The notes: generated by a model from the sequence alone, not told the origin. Counted from the first letter of the stretch, positions 25,641 to 38,430 are shown. The stretch is 64,000 nt of DNA from Icerya purchasi (GCA_039619475.1 CM077116.1:204561117-204625116); one strand, 5' to 3'. Translations and numbers: made by a program.

Positions 25641-26489
25641 ATTAAAGGTGAAAACATTTTCTTTTTTTTATTTTCTTTTTTTTATTTTCTTTTTTTTTTT
25701 TTTATAACAAACCTAAAATAAAAATGATTGAATGACGAGATCAATGAAAAAACACTCTTCAATAAGTATTCTAAAAGAACTAGAGTATATCTGCGGATTC
25801 AGGGGGCTTGCTGCTCAATGAGCGAAGTTATATGTAAGTTTATTGTTACCGTGGCGGTAATTTGAACCGTTCATGAAATAAATGTACATAACGTTTTTCT
25901 GTTACATTCGGAAACGAACTATCACGAAAATCGTAAATTTTTTTTTTTTTCTTTAGAGAACGACGTAACCAAATGTACTTCTCTCTATAAGTATTGTGGC
26001 AGAACTACCGCTTAGGGTGTCCTTATGGCGGAGTATGAAGAATCTATACACACTTCATGTACAATTCGGTGAGTTAGGTATAAAATGGTAGCAGGAAAAT
26101 AACTGACGCACATTGTTTATAATCTACACTTTTATTTTGTTTCAACAGTTCTTCGCAACCGTTTTTTTTTTTAATTTTTTAAAAATTTTTTTATTTAACT
26201 TGGTTTGTCAGCAAGCAGAGTAAACCAAGTGTAATGGGAAGAAGGAAAAATAAATGTATGTTCTTATGCGTTTAAGGAAAGACGATAAAAATAGTTCAAG
26301 GTCAGGAATAACCGAAATAAGCAGCACTATAAGGAGAAGGGACATCGAGTTTTAACAGTGAAGAATAAACGGATCATTGCTCAGCAGAGAAGGCCACACA
26401 TTCAAATAAAATATGATCAGCATTGCAACGAAAGTATATATGTATTGAGTCCATATAAAGCATGTCGGGATATTTTTTTAGGAATTCTT
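25641..26489. other. T-rich spacer
   Basis: Long T runs lie at about 25663-25704, 25938-25951 and 26161-26171. No gene is recognised. Confidence 0.5.
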
Positions 26490-26580
26490 TGAATTTTTAA
26501 TAAAGACTTTTGTATTTAGTGTTTAATAATTTCTAAATATTATTTAAAGAAATTACCAGAAAATATGTTATAATGTAGAT
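26490..26580 (+). repeat. AT-rich dispersed repeat shared with 45.4 kb
   Basis: The blocks TTTAATAAAGACTTTTG, AATATTATTTAAAGAA and TGTTATAAT occur here and, in the same order and similar spacing, near 45390-45470. A weaker match lies near 56170-56225. The family is unknown and no frame is present. Confidence 0.45.
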
Positions 26581-26599
26581 TTACGAAAAACTAAAATAC

Positions 26600-28100
26600 G
26601 GGCGCCAGTAACACACGCAGGGTCACAATTTCGAACGCTCTCGACCCCGGTACCTCTCCACATGGGAAATCTCACGGTGGATTATTCGTAATAGAAAAAA
26701 TAGATAAAAAACTACCCCGAAGAACACGTGTGTATATTTGACGGAAATAGATCCAAACTAACATCCAAACAAAAAAACACAGTTCGCGACTAGAAAAACG
26801 ATTAAATCTTACCAGAAACTACAAAAACCATTCACTAAACGGCATGGTCTTCGAAAAAAAATACACTACACGCGACGGGACTTCACACAGTGACAAGTCG
26901 GACTCGAATTGCGCACCGCTTTAAAAAAAGAAAACTCCGGATTTTATAAAATCGATGAAGGAATATAAAATCAGTAAAAGTGTCGATCTTTCAGTGACTT
27001 CCAAAATGTCTTTATCTCGATGGGGGGAACGTCTGCTATTTGGAATAACATTTCGGTTGCTTAGAAAAAACCTCCTTAAGGGTTTGCGAAAAATGGGCCA
27101 TTTTTTAAGTATACGATGATGCGTAAAAATGTTGAAAGCCATCGAACATATTCAAATGTTATAAAGCGGCCATCAGTTTTGGAGTCCAACAAATATCATG
27201 GACTGAATGCCGTTTTCGTTCCGTTTTTTTTCATATTTCACACCGGCAAACTTCCGGTGCGCAATTCGAGCGTTTAGATTAATACATTTTTTTTTAACCA
27301 TCGGCCAGGTAAACAACGGTGCGCAATTCGAGTGTCGCCCACACGGATTAGCACAAAATTTAAACGCTCCCACGGTGGCGATTGGCGATGGACGATTAGA
27401 ACACAATACATGTTTGACTCTTTAACTCTAACCGAATAGTCGAAGAACAATTAACAAACGCGATAACGGTAATAATTATATCGATGTTTCTCGAACACCT
27501 CTCGAATAACACCACGTTAACCGTCCTACCTGACTTTTACGGAATTTTATAAATCTTATCTCGCCTCAATCGGCATAGTTCTTGCGCGTGTAGAGTTACC
27601 TCCGCCAACTGCCAACAATATGCACACACACACAGTCTCAATTCCGACACAACTCTGTCCGTTCGACCGGGTAGGGAAATCTTATAGTTTTAGTCGATAA
27701 GCGCATCCCCGATACCTGCGATAACGCCGAATAAAACGCTGTTCGATAAACCATGAATTAATGATTTTATCAGAGAGACTATTTTATAATTCGAATACCG
27801 CTACTAAAAGATCGCGCAACAGGTACCGTCTCAATAATTATGTTAAAATCATTGTAAGTTCGTTTGCTCTATCTAGGGAGCACGGATAAGCTATTAACCT
27901 CCGATTCGGAGAACAGATCAACAACTGCGGGATTCTTCAATTAAATACGGGCTTATCATCCTCCGAACAAAATACCCCCCCATGACAAATTCCTGTCGCT
28001 TTAAATAGCGTCGCAAACGGTAACGATGACGCAGAACTGCCAAAGCTTCCACAATAATAAATAAATCCGGCACTCATTTCTACAAGTCAACTGTCATCTT
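26600..28100. other. CpG-containing stretch with a repeated 16-bp motif
   Basis: This region is visibly richer in CG dinucleotides than its surroundings. The motif CGGTGCGCAATTCGAG occurs at 27255-27270 and 27317-27332, and inverted at 26903-26918. GGGCGCCA at 26600 reads TGGCGCCC on the minus strand, which resembles the primer-binding site of some LTR elements. No LTR pair or internal coding region is visible. The region may be a regulatory or first-exon area of an unseen gene, or an old element end. Confidence 0.25.
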
Positions 28101-31100
28101 TTTGTACGAGATTGGACAATCTCTTCACCGACAACAAATTTATGCCGACGAAAGAATTGCATCGTTTGTGTGCTATGTATATTTTTAGACCTCCTAAGAA
28201 GAAAAAAAAAAAAAAAAAAAAAAAAAAACTAAGAGAAACAAAAAAAAATCTTGTTTTTCTGTTTATTTTTTCAAACTTTTTTTTATGTCACAACACCATA
28301 TATGACGAAACTCAGAAAATATACGTTTTTTGGATAATTCATATCATTGAAAACAGTACGTAACAAAGTGCTAATCATCAGGGAATGTAAAATTCAACTG
28401 AATTCGGTTTTTTTTGGGTGGTTTTTTGGATTCTTTTTAAAAATCGATTTCCTTCGTTTTGAGCTTAAATCTTGCGAAATCAGTAGGAAAAATTATTTTT
28501 CGTTCGTACATCACCGGGATCCATGGTGGATGCGAGCGTTCGGCAGAATCGTATCTTTTCGAAACACTTAGCGAATGGGTTCATTGACACGTTGCTAACG
28601 TCAGTCATTAGAAAAGCAACGGAAATTATTATTAATACGGCAGCATAAGCGTATTATTTAATAATAATAATGGATCTCGCGCGGCATTTGATTGATTGAT
28701 TTCATTTGAACACTCATCAACGGATGATTGTTTGTATTTGTACGCAAACGGAACCGAAGAACTAATCGACGTTGCATTTTTATCAATCCGTGTGATCGAT
28801 ATCTTCCCGCATAGAGCGCGCGAATACATTTATCGTAATTTATGTGAGCTTCTGTTCAAGATAATCACTGCAAGCAGCCTCCCACTGTTTCGACTGTGTG
28901 TTTGCAGCGATCATTTTACCTACACGTACACAGCGTAGCTGCATGCGTATTTGAAAATATTCACGCATGTTCCTACATATACATCTCTCTATATTAAGCG
29001 TGCAATAGCCGAAATCATAGTTTTTTGATTTATTTCCGTTCGTCCCATTGTGTACATAAAATAAACTTACGAAAGAGCAGCGGTTATTGACCCTACGGTC
29101 TGGCGACTGATAAATATAGCCGAATCTATCAAGAATGACAGGGAAAAAGAAATTATTTGAAGATGTTCCAACCGGCCGCAGTCATTAAACTCGTCAAGAC
29201 GCCTATTAATTAGATTCAAAATCGAAAATTTTTTAAAGAATTGTCGCTCGTTTTACCGCTTCCGAAATATTCGTCGCAGCAAGCAGCAGCGTAGTTAGGC
29301 GGCAGGTCGGGCAGTAATAATTACCCTCCGAAGAAGATGAAGAAAAACGCAGCTTGTTTTTATAGAGAACCGTTAAAAGTTCTTTCGAACGTTTTATGTA
29401 ATTTTTCCGGTAAGATTAGTTCAGAAACCTGGTTTCGTTTTTAAAATTAACCTTCAACTGAAAAAAATATGAAAACTTCAAATGTCAATTAATGATGAAA
29501 AATAGTTGTTTATAAATAATTTTGCTCTATGCTTCTCCTCAATTGCAACGCGGAATTCCGGATTCCGCTGGGAAAACGATAGCCTGAACTCCAAACTTTG
29601 CGCGCGTGAAAGTGCCGCTTTTCATCCGGTTATCTATCTCCCGGCAATTTTGATTTTTCCAACAAAAATCGCTTTTGTAATAATTAATTTTTAAATAATC
29701 GTAGCCCACTACTGCGCGTATTTCATATTTCTCACGGTTACAGTTTGATTTCGGCTAGCATGGGATTCATACTATCGTCGTAGATCGGGATTTGTAGGAG
29801 AGAAAATACGGACATACTTGCCGCACTTAAATCCATTATAGGAATTTCTGACGGCCGTAGGCGCAGAAGGAAAATTTCTCTTCAACTTCCAAGATCCGTT
29901 GGAAAATAACGTCATCAGAAGATTTAAATGAGAAAAATTTTGAGCAACCGGTCACACGTATTGAGAACATCGGATTTTTACTCAGCGATGACGAACGATG
30001 ATGACATATAATTTTACAATGGCCGTTCAATGTAAATCTTCGTCTTTTTTCGATGCGGCTATCAAAACTATTTCTTCACTCTCTGTATGCTTTGAATTTT
30101 TCATACGAACACTGTGCAATTTTAAAAGGCGAACGCTCGTTCGCCGTTATAATTTTCGGTTGCGATCTACCTCGGTCGGAGGATTTAATTTCATTTCACC
30201 GTGTTTGACGAGGAGTTTGGACGTTGAAATATTAAGTTCGTAATATATCGTGTTATCCTTTTTTCTTCACTAGCCGGCTGACTCAAGAAAATTAATGACA
30301 CTCGTGTGATTCGTTTTCGGTTTATTCAACATTACGGATATGTACCGGTGACGTTAAGTGTCCTACCGGGAAATAATAAACCCGATTAATTCTGTACGCC
30401 TTGACAGCGTCCTTTACAAACTCGTTCACCATAGCTCTAATGGTTTGTGTTTCGTTTAGTTTTCTTTTGTTTTTTTTGTTTTTTTTTTTTTTTTGGGGGG
30501 CGCACACATATGATTCATTGAACCTCATAAGCTGAACCTCCTCCGAGTGAAAGTTTTTTCATGGTACACTTATGGAAGAGTAATTTTAATTACGTCATTA
30601 TTGAAAAAAAAAAAATAATAATAATAATTTACGGTTTTTTCGTGGCAATTTCTATTACAAATTCCGTAACGCAGCTTCTGTAATACGAATAACGAGATTT
30701 TCTTATTACTCCCAGCGTAAAAATGACCTGTTTATTTCCTCTATACTATACTATACGTTCTTTTAAGAGTATATTGCTAATGTAATAACTAAAATTAAGT
30801 ACATTCTGCAAAAACCTTAAGGTTACAGTCTAAGTAATATTTTCGCTAGAAACTGTGAATACTTTTGCTCTGGGATTCGTTCTTAATTTCTCCGGATTTT
30901 TAATATATTTTTCAATAAAAAATTACTAATATGTACCGGATAGTTACTAATTACAAAAATACCTTTTCAAAGAATTATTTATAATGCAACCTTTTTTCCG
31001 TAATTAATATTTTCGATTAATCAGTAGTTCAGTGCTGTGTTTATGTTATAAAGCTGTTTCCCACGATTTCACGTATTTTTCACTGAAATACTTCAGTCAA

Positions 31101-31440
31101 CTGAGTTTCGATTTCTATAAATTACATTCCATTGATCACTGTGTAATGATTTTTTGGTACTCCTTCTTAATTACTTTCCTCAGCTCAATGACTTATTCTC
31201 TAAACTGTTTGTCTTCTTTCCAGCTTATTTCTTTAGAGAAGCATATTTATGTAAGGACTTTTTTTGTCTCTTCAAAAAAAAAAAAAAACAAAAAAAAACA
31301 TATTTTCCACCCAAAATGATTCAACTCAAGATTCTAAATATTTCTATAATCTGCATCTGTTGAGATCTAACAAAAAATTTCGTTCAACTAGAGAGATAAT
31401 TTCACCAACAAATGATCGTTAACACGCACATATCTATGCA
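28101..31440. other. Non-coding stretch with A/T runs
   Basis: An A run occupies about 28202-28228, a T run followed by six G lies at about 30478-30500, and A runs occur near 31276-31300. I regard the short open frames as spurious. Confidence 0.5.
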
Positions 31441-31447
31441 TGACACG

Positions 31448-31471
31448 GGAAGAAGAAGAAGAAGAAGAAGA
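31448..31471 (+). repeat. (GAA)n microsatellite
   Basis: Eight or so GAA units. Similar trinucleotide runs mark LINE 3' ends elsewhere in this window, but no LINE coding was recognised just upstream here. Confidence 0.8.
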
Positions 31472-31679
31472 GACTACACACATCACTTTAAGAATATATA
31501 AAATTAACAACTGACACATAATTTTCTGTTCTCTATATAGTTCGTTGTAAATCGGTTGTGAGCTAGTCAAGCGGTAATCTCCGAGAATTGAATATTTTCA
31601 GGAAAACATGTTCTCCACCCGCATTTATACATAAATCGTATTCATACATATACGTATTTTTATATACATACAAGTGTAT

Positions 31680-31915
31680 TTATGTCCCCGGTAGCACTAG
31701 TTTCATTCGGCTTTTAGCCTTTCCGAATTTATCAACCAATTCCCTTATTAGAGACCAGCTCCCTAGCGTAGTTACCGGTATGATGCACTGATTAAACAGT
31801 TTGGCCCAGTTTTGGTGGACTGATCTTAATTTGTGAAAAATTTTTTCATTCTTCCAGACGCTATCCATCCGAGCTGTGTTCTTCTTTTAAGTTCCGTTAC
31901 AAGAGAACAAAATGT
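31680..31915 (-). mobile_element. LINE reverse transcriptase C-terminal remnant (RTE-like)
   Basis: The minus strand reads, across a frameshift, TELKRRTQLGWIA and then KLFNQCIIPVTTLGSWSLIR, followed by ELVDKFGKAKSRMKLVLPG. That is the block just after the catalytic core of RTE/R4-like LINEs, which reads roughly IxxRxxxxWxAF ... VYxQCVLPxxTYGxETW ... MERxMLG. The catalytic domain is not present. This is a short, mutated fragment. Confidence 0.6.
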
Positions 31916-32360
31916 ATACATGCGTATATGTATTCGGGTACCAGAGAATTATCTAGCGGAAGGTAAAGGCGGATAATCCAAAAGTAGAAAGGAATTGGCC
32001 CCAGTATTCTCATCAGATCCATTAGAACCTTAAGTACCATTATGAAAAGCTTAATTACACAATCTACGGATACCTTACCGAGGGTATATGATACTTACTT
32101 TACTTTTTTATATGTACATGTTACTTTTGAATAGTATTTAGCTTTGAAAAAATCGAAATCGCGAAGTACGTACTGATCTATTGACGCACCGCGCAATAGT
32201 TTTATTATTTTCATCTCGTCATTTTTGTACCGATTTAATCGTAATTTTAAAATTCCTTTACTTATTATTTCTACGATAAACGGCTTAGTAAATTTAGAAC
32301 TGGGGCTAACATTTCGTCTCGTTCTCAGTCGATGCGGTTAACTTAAATCCATTTCATCTA

Positions 32361-32470
32361 GCTACACCGTAGTGCAGTTGGTTAGGCAGAGTGGTGTTCC
32401 GTTCGGGTAGCACAGGCATGTCGCCAGACGATTTTATACTTCTATTGAAACTTCTGTTTCATACGTATAA
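32361..32470 (+). repeat. Possible tRNA-like SINE head, interrupted
   Basis: GTAGTGCAGTTGGTTAGG near 32370 resembles a tRNA A box. About 85 bases downstream the MITE at 32471 begins, so the rest of any SINE would be displaced. The evidence is weak. Confidence 0.2.
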
Positions 32471-32755
32471 GGGCGTCGCTAGCCGATGAGCCAGGGAGTG
32501 GCAAGATGAGTTGCCAGCCGCCGGGGGGGGGGGCAAGATGATAGAAAGAGAACATGAGTTATAGGAAAAATAAAATTTATAAGTTGTAAAGGCTTAATAT
32601 TTTATTAAACAAGAATAAAATATTAATTAAAATATACGTTTTCAAAATTGTCCATGATTACACGCCTATGAATATTCATCAATGCCAGTTGATTAAAAAG
32701 TTTCAAGGCTTCAGGGGGGGCAGCTGCCACTTCCTGCCCCCCGCTGGCGACGCCC
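32471..32755. mobile_element. 285-bp MITE with GGGCGTCGC termini
   Basis: The left end reads GGGCGTCGCTAGC and the right end, on the minus strand, GGGCGTCGCCAGC. Just inside each TIR are matching G-rich stretches (GCCAGGGAGTGGCA and GGCAGGAAGTGGCA) and poly(G) runs. The centre is AT-rich and non-coding. TACGTATA occurs on both sides, but not at exactly equal distance, so the target duplication is uncertain. The superfamily is unassigned; hAT-like is possible. Confidence 0.6.
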
Positions 32756-34140
32756 ATGTATACGTATATGAAATGAAAATTTAATCGTATCGCGGACTAC
32801 GAACTGCAGTTCTATATTTGATAATGTTACTGAAGGAATTGGTTTCGTTAGTTTTGTTTAATGTAAGAGAAAAATGATGACGTCTAACGCGCTGTTCGTG
32901 AGGAACGGATGTGTGTTTTAATGGTGCGCAACAGGAACGCGAATGTACAGCACACGCGCTGTATTGAGAAAATTGAGAACAAACAATTTTTTTTTTTTTT
33001 CGTTATGTTTTGCCACGCAAACACCCAAAAACCACAACGCTCACGCTTCGGTCCCTCATCGTTCTGTCATCCGCTGCACGAACCAAGTTATTATTAATAT
33101 TTCAAGTGAATCTCTGTTTACGTTAGGTTTGTGTCTGACTTACCGGCGTGTTTACTGATATTATAAAAGTAGCATCTGAAGACATCAGATTTTTTTCCGA
33201 AAGAAATTCTAAAATTTATACAAGCGATTATAGAATATAGGCAAATAATTTATTATATGTATAATATACACATGTATGTATTATGTAACTGGATTCTTGG
33301 GAAAACGGCTTTAATAATTTTGATGAAATTTGAGAATTAGGAACGATTGGTCTTCGAGAAAATTCTATGAAATAAGCAACTGTAAAAGGGAGAGGTGATT
33401 AGTGTTCATTTTAATGATGAATCGTGTTTTTGAGGTTTATTAATAAGTAAGTAATATGCTAATTTACACCACCGTGGTGTAAAATATAATACATTTTTCT
33501 TTTCTTTTTTTTTTTTTTGTCGTGGTAATTGGAAATAGATAAAGGTACATAATAATATCTTTGTTTCCTGGTGAAATATATTTATTTATGCTTTACATAA
33601 CGGCTTTAAATATTACGCCAATTTCCGAAAATACACAGGACATCGTTCTATCTCAGATGTGTAACAATATTTTTCGTTTATGAATAACTATTTTGTATTT
33701 TGTTTTAGTGTGATAAATTCCGTTTCATTTATATTTCTATAACAGAGCTCTGATTTTTCTCTAAATAATTTAGTTGTTTTGAATATATTATTACCAAATT
33801 TATATGTACATGTCTGATGAGGTATAATTTTGATATAAAAATTCTAACCAAGAAATACCTTCAAGAAGCGGAGATGACTCTCTCTATTTGTCTTTTGAAG
33901 GAACACAGTTGTTAAGTACTCGCAATGCTAAAATCAAATGCAAACATAAATTACACGATGAAAATGTTGGACACAACAGCAGCAACTTCCCTCTAGAATA
34001 TTTACGACAACATCTGGTGACCGAGCTTGCTAGAAAACAAGAATATCAAATTTAGTTGAAAAAGAAAATTTTGTTGCTTCGTGTAATATACCAATAATCT
34101 CCAGCTAACATTTATTTCCAACTTTTCTTTAATATTTCAG
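32756..34140. other. Non-coding stretch
   Basis: Poly(T) runs lie near 32988-33000 and 33506-33518. No gene is recognised. TTTAATATTTCAG ends at 34140, directly before the hAT-like reading frame, and could be an old splice acceptor. Confidence 0.4.
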
Positions 34141-34141
34141 G

Positions 34142-34375
34142 ATGAATTCAAAGAAAAGAAAATGCAGAACTCCAAATTGATCTGTTTCGTTTGTAGAGGG
34201 ACAGTGCCGTATTTAAGGAACATATATCGTTAAGAGCCATAATGAGACGAAACCGATTGAATATATATGTACGTTTTAGTGAAGAAATATAAAGTTTCAA
34301 GTTAAGCGCGCTTAAACTGAATGCGCAGAAAGTGGTGTTTGTTTTATCATTACAACAACCATTTACCATTATCTA
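34142..34375 (+). pseudogene. hAT-like transposase relic, N-terminal part (BED-type zinc finger)
   Basis: After ATG (34142) the plus strand reads, across frameshifts, NSKKRKCR, then KLICFVCRGTV with a CxxC pair, then FKEHISLRAIMRRN. This is the order of the BED-like zinc finger at the N terminus of GTF2IRD2, ZBED5 and FAM200-type hAT-derived proteins (CxxC, then a basic helix with HxxxxH). Stops and shifts show inactivation. The match stops near 34375, where LINE sequence begins, and resumes at 36616 beyond the LINE poly(A). Confidence 0.6.
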
Positions 34376-36614
34376 TTCTGTTGTTGATCGCGAAGTAAAT
34401 GAAAAGTTAAGACATAAAGTAAATGCAGAAATAAGACGGCAAAAAGACATGTTTATCGAAAAAAAAAGTTTTGCAGGAGTACAAGGGGACAACAGGAAAA
34501 CATGGTTAAATATAAATAAGATTATAGGAAAAGAAAGGAATCGAGGAGTAAATGAGATGATTGAGAAACACTTTTGGAAGGGGCAAGAAAGAATTGAAGT
34601 TGCAAATAGGTTCAGCAGAGAATTAAAAAATTGTTCAAAAAAAACTAGAACACAAATGTAACAAAGTATTATTAGGGGAAAGAAAAGAGAACAAACCGAA
34701 AGTAAATATGTACATATACATAAAGCAAACATAGAGCAAGTGGGGAAAATTATTGAGGGATTGAAAGAAACAAAGGCCACAGGACTAGATGGGGTAAGAA
34801 TAAAAGATATAAAGACAATAAAAAAATATATACATAGTAAAAAACATTACAAAACTGATAAATATGACTTTAAGTGAAGGAAGAATACCAGATGGACTAA
34901 AGTGATATCGAAAACGAGGCCAACGTATAAAAATGGCAAACACAGTGAATATGAAAACTATAGACCAATTGCGGTAAATAATGTAATTGCAACCATCTTA
35001 GAAAAGTATGTAGCTAATAGTTTAATGAAAATTTACAGGAAAATCAGACAATTGATAGAACACAATAAGGGTTTCAAAAGGGAAAATCAACATCGAAAGC
35101 GCTCGGTGAATTTACAGAAAAAATAAGGGTAAATTTCGAACAAGGGAAGAAAGTACTGATAACATTCATAGATTTAACTAGAGCATTCGAGACGATTGAC
35201 CATAAAATACTTATAAATAAATTAGAGGAGATAGGAATAGCGCACAATGTTAAAAAATGGTTCGAAAACTACCTAAACCAAAGGAAAACATGTGTAAATG
35301 TATGAAATGCACGAAGTGAAAAAGAGGAGTTGAATGTGGGAGTTCCGCAAGGTAGTAACTTAGCGCCAATACTGTTTATTATATATACAAACGGTTTATA
35401 CAAGGAATTAAAATACAGCGATATATATACTCGTTCGCGGATGATATAGAAATAGTTACAGCACATGAAGATATCAAGGAGGCAGAAATGAAAATGCAAA
35501 AAGATCTAATCACAATAAATAAATAGGCACACGATAAAAACCTAAGAATTAATATATCAAAAACTAAAGCAATGGTACTACGTATGAAAAAGGGATAAGT
35601 ATGATGAATATTGTCCAAATTTAATAATGCACTCAAACGAATGTGCACATGAGTGGGAAGAAAGAAAAGAATGTGAGAAGATAAATTACCGGAAGATAGA
35701 AGTAGTGGCCCAAATATAAATATTTGGGGGTAATGGTGGACCAATACGTAAGGTGGGACGGACATACGGAATACATTGCAAAGAAAATTAGGGCAACATT
35801 ACCAGCATTATACACTTTAAAGAAATATAGAAATATGAAACAAATAAAACGTTAAAAATGGTGTATCATGCGCCCTGGGGAATGGCTAGGAAAACATACG
35901 TGGGGAAAATAAGTAAACTGCAAATAAAATGCTTGAAATTGATATCGGATCACAAATACAAGACCGAAAGTGAAATAATACAAAAAGAAGACGTACTGAG
36001 CGTTAGTGCAATGTACTTATTCATAAAGAGATATGGGAATACATAATGACAGAAAAGGAAATATAATTGGAAGAAAGAATAAAAATAGAATACGGGCTGA
36101 GGGAAAACTATTTATATTTCGCCCTTAGCTAAAACAAAGATGGGGGAGCAAACAGACAAATGCATTATAACGCAATTGTTAAATAAAATGCCTAAAGAAA
36201 TAATAGAGGAGGAAAAAATTGGGATGAAAAAAAAGAAAACAAAGGGAATGTTAAATGAAAGAGGGAAATATAGGAACAATAATAAGCATTAAATAAGAGA
36301 AGAGGGTACGGAAATAGTGATAAACAAAAGTGAAAAAAGGGAAAGAGAAAGGGAAGGAACAAAATAAATAAATAAAATAATAAAAAATAAAAATGCAATA
36401 AATAATAGGAATTAGTTATAGCTAAGTTAGAAATAAGGAAAAAGTAGGATAAGTTTGTAATAAAATATTTGCGCGGCGATAAAATTGTATAGTATATAAG
36501 TAGTATAATGTGGGCATATTTAGATGTAAGAAAACTCGTCGATAATATAGCTTGACGAGTAAATGTGTAAATATTAATAAATATATATATTTTCGAAAAA
36601 AAAAAAAAAAAAAT
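34376..36614 (+). mobile_element. CR1-like LINE, 5'-truncated, inserted in the hAT relic
   Basis: The endonuclease is missing. The plus strand starts in the linker (KLRHKVNAEIRRQKD, about 34400) and then carries the order of a reverse transcriptase. ATGLDGV lies near 34775, a YRPI block near 34955, FIDLTRAFETIDHKIL near 35165, GVPQGSNLAPILF near 35337 and the catalytic SFADDIEI near 35431. A thumb region with LRINISKTKAMVL follows. In-frame stops and shifts break it into short frames. About 0.5 kb of A-rich 3' UTR ends in an 18-base A run (36597-36614). No RNase H is present, which fits CR1/Daphne-type LINEs. Clade assignment is by eye. Confidence 0.75.
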
Positions 36615-36615
36615 T

Positions 36616-38030
36616 TTCAGATGGTGGCTTGGTGAAGGACCATCAGTTTTTATTAAAGGTTTTTTTGCCCGATAAAAGAAAAATATTTCACAAAACATCA
36701 TTTATGCTATATGTCGTCGGATTGATGACATTTCAGCTGAATAATAGTAACTTTGCGAGATGATAAAATTAACCAGTTCGAAGCATATGCATTTGATGAA
36801 AGCGCAGATATTTCAGACACATCTCAACTTGCGATATTTATTCGCCGTTTGAATGGTTCATTCCAAGTGACAGAAGAAGTGTTAAATCCTTTAAATTGAA
36901 AAGACACAACTACCAGAGGAGAAGATGTTTTCCGGGCGATTGAAAAATGTTTAGCCAAAAATAGCTTAAATTTTGAGCTCCTTCCGGGTTATGGAACATC
37001 TGCTTTGGCCGGTAAAAATAAGCGAGCTGTAAAATTACTTGATAAGCTATACCGCAGGTGGCATTGAAAACAATAATATTTTAATTATTCCCTTTATTTG
37101 ATACCAACCAAATTTACATGCTCCGGTATTTTCCATGAATCACGTTCTAGGAGTAGTTATAACGATAGTAAATTACATTCATTCACATGCTGATCGGAAA
37201 TTCGAAGAATATTTCCTATCGGATTATCATCTTCTGAGAGTGTGGTGGCTGTATCGTGTATTTTATCAATGTTGTTAGATGGCTAAGTCGTGGAAAATAT
37301 TTATTTTTCTATTTACGGGAAGAAATAGATGTGTTTTTGAACGGGAAACAAAAATCTGTTCCTGATTTAAGCGATGGCGATTAGTCGGTTAGACCCCTAT
37401 AGTTTTCCCGCAAATATAGCGGAAAAACTTAAATAAGGACTTGCGCAAGGTCAGGATAATAATCGATGCTTATAATTTTATCGAAGCTTTTAATAAAAAA
37501 TTGTCGTTATTTGAGAGTGCAAGCTTAGAAGTAATAAAGCTCAACATTTTCCGCAGTTAAATAACTTCACAGAAAGCTAAGAATTTCTCGAAATACGCTA
37601 ATGAAACAGAGAAACTTATATCGACATTTGACAGTCGTTTCTCAAAATTAGGAAAGTACGATAAATTGTTTGAAATGTATATTTTCACGCCCATTTCTTG
37701 TCAATGTGAAAAGTGTTGTTCCTGAAATAATTAAGTTAGAACAATAAAACGAGACAAATTTTTGCGCTACATCAAAAATTAATTTTTGCAATACTTATAT
37801 TACATTCGAGAGATGTTCCCCCACTTGAGATATTTCGCACTGAGTGCTTTTGAATTTACACATATGTTTTTGAAACATGGTTTTTGAAAATGAAATTTAC
37901 AAAGAGTTTTTCACGTGCTTCATTGATGCCCCAATTTGAAAAACCATTCGAGATGCACAATGTCGAACATGAATATAGATGTACAAAAATTAAGTAAAAG
38001 AAAGCATAGACAAATATCTCATTAATTAAG
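36616..38030 (+). pseudogene. hAT-like transposase relic, catalytic part (GTF2IRD2/ZBED5 type)
   Basis: The relic resumes directly after the LINE poly(A). It reads SDGGLVKDHQF, then FLPDKRKIF, CRRIDDISAE and INQFEAYAFDESADISDTSQ (about 36770-36830). LAIFIRRLNGSFQVTEEVLN follows, then a KDTTTRGEDVF block. This matches the FxLAxDESTDxxDTAQLAIFIR and KDTTTGxDIFxA signature of GTF2IRD2-like hAT-derived proteins. Further pieces match later parts: REEIDVF with DLSDGD (about 37320-37380), an FNKKLSLFES block (about 37485) and FDSRFSKLGKYDKLFEM (about 37625). Many stops and shifts are present. Confidence 0.7.
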
Positions 38031-38149
38031 ACCCGAGAATTAATTATGCTGAATCGTAGCGTGACAATAAAGTTTTATTCATTTTGTATTTGTATTACAT
38101 GTTTTAAAAGCATGTCTACCTAAAGAGCGGCCCGCTGTAATGTTATGTG

Positions 38150-38320
38150 TCATCAAAGTGTGGTCCGTGAAACCATTCAGGTTGACCAGGCTTGGAGAGC
38201 AACCTGGCTCGAATCCCGCTGTTGCGTATTGAAGCTCTCGAATATTTCACTTGCCTTCTAGCTATGGACATAGCTGGCGCGCCCAAAAATAAACCCAAAA
38301 AAAAAAAAAAAAGAAAGAAA
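38150..38320 (+). repeat. SINE-like repeat with B box and poly(A) tail
   Basis: GGCTCGAATCCCG (about 38205) is a good B box. TGACCAGGCTTGGAGAG (about 38183) lies where an A box would be, at rather short spacing. A body of about 90 bases leads to a 15-base A run (about 38298). The parts after the B box resemble the insert at 25.5 kb. Confidence 0.45.
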
Positions 38321-38398
38321 ACATTTTAGACTGCGTATTTTTCAGCATGTCTATTATATGATACCCATTCTCGATGAGTATTTTTTATTCGAGTAAAA

Positions 38399-38430
<32 letters not shown>

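Noticed and set aside
26598..27900. LTR retrotransposon with a TGGCGCC primer-binding site (minus strand)
   Set aside because: Only eight or nine bases match a lysine-tRNA-type site. No pair of LTRs and no gag or pol traces were seen.
34373..34780. 135-codon minus-strand open frame
   Set aside because: Antisense to the LINE linker and reverse-transcriptase start, which is clearly coding on the plus strand.
35379..35765. 128-codon minus-strand open frame
   Set aside because: Antisense to the catalytic part of the same LINE.
36192..36701. 169-codon minus-strand open frame
   Set aside because: Antisense of the A-rich 3' UTR and poly(A) of the plus-strand LINE. The F/L/S-rich composition is a by-product.
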